From contig CP070641.1 of assembly GCA_020354085.1 (NCBI GenBank), positions 453,840-460,594 of the forward strand: a stretch of 6,755 bases of DNA. Direction: 5' to 3'. The first letter of the stretch is position 1; each line of letters starts with the position of its first letter. The position numbers and the translations under genes are program-made. The notes under the pieces are model-generated. The model was not told the origin of the DNA. It saw only the letters and a list, made by a program, of their open reading frames with translations, and ran no database searches. Source of the DNA: Pseudomonadota bacterium (GTDB lineage: Bacteria > Pseudomonadota > Gammaproteobacteria > Acidiferrobacterales > Sulfurifustaceae). Positions 5,437 through 6,755 of the stretch are shown here, piece by piece.

Positions 5437-5897
5437 GCGCGGTCGTTTCACTGCCGCAACCGTCGATCCGCCCGATGCGCGAGGCCGACATGTCCATTGC
5501 CTTGGCAAACGAGAAAGCGGCGTACGAATTTCCGTGGACGCTGGGTATCTTTCGCGATTGTCTGCGCGTGGGTTACCAGTGCCACGCGTTGGAACTGGCG
5601 GGGTCCGTGATCGGCCACGGCATCATGTCCATCGCGGCGCAGGAATGCCATTTGCTTAATATCTGCGTGCATCCCGACTATCAGCGCCGCGGCTATGGGC
5701 GCGCGTTGGTGTTGCACTTGCTCGACATCGCGCGCCGCAAACGTGCGGTGATGGCCCTGCTCGAGGTGCGTGTCAGTAATGACGCCGCCTATCGTCTCTA
5801 TACGAGCCTCGGGTTCGACGAAGTCGGCATGCGCAAAAACTATTATCCAGCAAAGCGCGGACGCGAAGACGCTATTATTCTCGCCTTCGATCTATGA
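5433..5897 (+). CDS. rimI: Ribosomal protein S18-alanine N-acetyltransferase
   Basis: A GNAT-fold cytoplasmic enzyme that transfers acetyl from acetyl-CoA to the N-terminal alanine of ribosomal protein S18. The 154-residue length is usual for RimI. NEKAAYEFPWT at 26-36 matches the RimI substrate-loop region (E-x-x-x-FPW). The acetyl-CoA pyrophosphate loop is QRRGYG at 84-89. LEVRVSN at 110-116 contains Glu111, and Tyr123 in YRLYTSLGF lies 12 residues on, the same spacing as the catalytic Glu103 and Tyr115 of Salmonella RimI. It ends with KNYYPA and a short strand typical of the family. ATG 5433 overlaps the udg stop as ATGA, implying translational coupling; in-frame starts further upstream lie inside udg. 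A general GNAT paralogue is possible, but the motifs favour RimI. Confidence 0.9.
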   Translation: MSAVVSLPQPSIRPMREADMSIALANEKAAYEFPWTLGIFRDCLRVGYQCHALELAGSVIGHGIMSIAAQECHLLNICVHPDYQRRGYGRALVLHLLDIARRKRAVMALLEVRVSNDAAYRLYTSLGFDEVGMRKNYYPAKRGREDAIILAFDL

Positions 5898-5993
5898 TCG
5901 TCTGCCGAAGATCCATGGCAGGCTCACCACGGGCGAATTGAACGCCGCGCGCTACAAGGACAAGCTGCCAGCGACTGTGTTGCAATAATCCGG

Positions 5994-6755
5994 GTGACAT
6001 CTGAGATAACCATTGTCGGGTGCGGTTACGTCGGCGCGCGGGTAGCCGCGCAAGAACGCGCGCGCGGAGCGCACGTGCGCGCACTCAGCCGCTTCGTCGA
6101 TCATTCTGAAGCGGTCCAGCAGTTGGGTGCTACGGCGATAACCGCTGATTTGGACGATGCACAGTCGCTGCATGGACTCGATGTTAGCGATCAGGCGGTC
6201 TACTATTTAGCGCCCCCACCAGCGAGCGGTGTGAGCGATTCGCGCATGCGGACATTTCTTGCAGCGGTCGCGCGTCGCCCACCGCGACGTATCGTCTATA
6301 TCAGCACGACCGGGGTCTACGGCGATTGCGGTGGCGAATGGGTGAACGAAACGCGGCCGGTACTGCCGGCGGCGGATCGAGCCAAGCGTCGCGTCGATGC
6401 TGAGCGTGAGTTGCTGGCGTTCGCGAATACCTCCGGCGCGCAAGTCGTTATTTTGCGTGTGCCGGGTATCTACGGTCCTGACCGCCTGCCGCGTGAACGG
6501 CTGGAAAAGCGTCTGCCCGTGCTGCGCGAGGACCAAGCACCGTGGAGCAATCGTATTCATGTCGATGACCTGGTGGCCGCGTGTTTAGCGGCCATGGATC
6601 GCGGCGCCAATGGCGCGATCTACAACGTCTCGGACGGTAATCCCACCACCATGACGGATTACTTCCGGCGCGTCGCAACGGCATTGGCGCTGCCGCCGCC
6701 ACCAGAGATCAGTCGGGTCGAGGCGCAAGACCAGATCGACCCCGGCATGCTGTCG
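5994..6755 (+). CDS. Atypical short-chain dehydrogenase/epimerase-like protein, 3' truncated by window
   Basis: From GTG 5994 there are 254 codons with no stop before the window ends; relatives are about 280-300 residues, so most of the protein is present. GCGYVG at 9-14 is the dinucleotide-binding G-x-G-x-x-G loop after the first strand. YISTTGVYG at 102-110 is the strand carrying the SDR Ser/Thr. PGIYGPDRLP at 157-166 and IHVDDLVAACLAA at 188-200 are hallmarks of extended and atypical SDR folds, and IYNVSDGNPTT at 209-219 follows. The catalytic YxxxK motif is degenerate: Lys131 in DRAKRR is kept, but the Tyr position is Ala127. This resembles the YeeZ-type atypical SDR group, where dinucleotide binding is likely but the reaction is unknown. 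It begins 96 bases after rimI, in the same frame and direction. The start has only weak ribosome-site support. Confidence 0.82.
   Translation, partial: MTSEITIVGCGYVGARVAAQERARGAHVRALSRFVDHSEAVQQLGATAITADLDDAQSLHGLDVSDQAVYYLAPPPASGVSDSRMRTFLAAVARRPPRRIVYISTTGVYGDCGGEWVNETRPVLPAADRAKRRVDAERELLAFANTSGAQVVILRVPGIYGPDRLPRERLEKRLPVLREDQAPWSNRIHVDDLVAACLAAMDRGANGAIYNVSDGNPTTMTDYFRRVATALALPPPPEISRVEAQDQIDPGMLS

Noticed and set aside
5898..5988. Possible short gene in a second frame after rimI ending at TAA 5986-5988
   Set aside because: It has no ATG, GTG or usable TTG in frame within the gap, no ribosome site and no recognisable product.

Overview
This is GC-rich proteobacterial chromosome, most likely from a gammaproteobacterium outside the enterics; a betaproteobacterium cannot be excluded. 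The evidence is the order ilvC-psd-pssA-leuA, a short membrane-type phosphatidylserine decarboxylase, a Bacillus-type (CDP-alcohol transferase) PssA, and a type-4 iron-sulfur uracil-DNA glycosylase next to rimI. No mobile element, CRISPR array, tRNA or rRNA was seen.

Left block (1-3493, + strand). The window opens in the last 51 codons of ilvC (ketol-acid reductoisomerase). A terminator-like hairpin follows, then psd and pssA, the two enzymes that make phosphatidylethanolamine through phosphatidylserine. Next comes a 256-base gap before leuA (2-isopropylmalate synthase). That gap is the most interesting part of the window. It encodes a 29-codon ORF (1742-1831) in which seven of eight consecutive codons are Leu, followed by Arg-Arg-stop. 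This looks like a leucine attenuation leader peptide (leuL). It has hairpins around and after the Leu run, but no obvious U-tract terminator. A candidate promoter places the transcript start almost on its AUG, so the leader peptide may be leaderless.

Middle (3494-3830). A bulged 15-bp stem-loop separates leuA from a convergent small gene on the minus strand. That gene encodes a 72-residue single-membrane-pass protein of unknown function. A short AT-richer divergent promoter region follows.

Right block (3831-6755, + strand). Four closely spaced genes look like one transcription unit. The first is an exported or lipid-anchored six-bladed beta-propeller of the NHL/SMP-30 type. The second is a family-4 uracil-DNA glycosylase. 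The third is RimI, an N-terminal acetyltransferase overlapping the glycosylase gene by 4 bases. The last is an atypical short-chain dehydrogenase/reductase-like protein that starts at GTG and runs off the window; the usual catalytic Tyr of its YxxxK motif is absent. The block mixes functions (envelope protein, DNA repair, protein modification, unknown Rossmann protein), so co-transcription does not by itself indicate a shared pathway.
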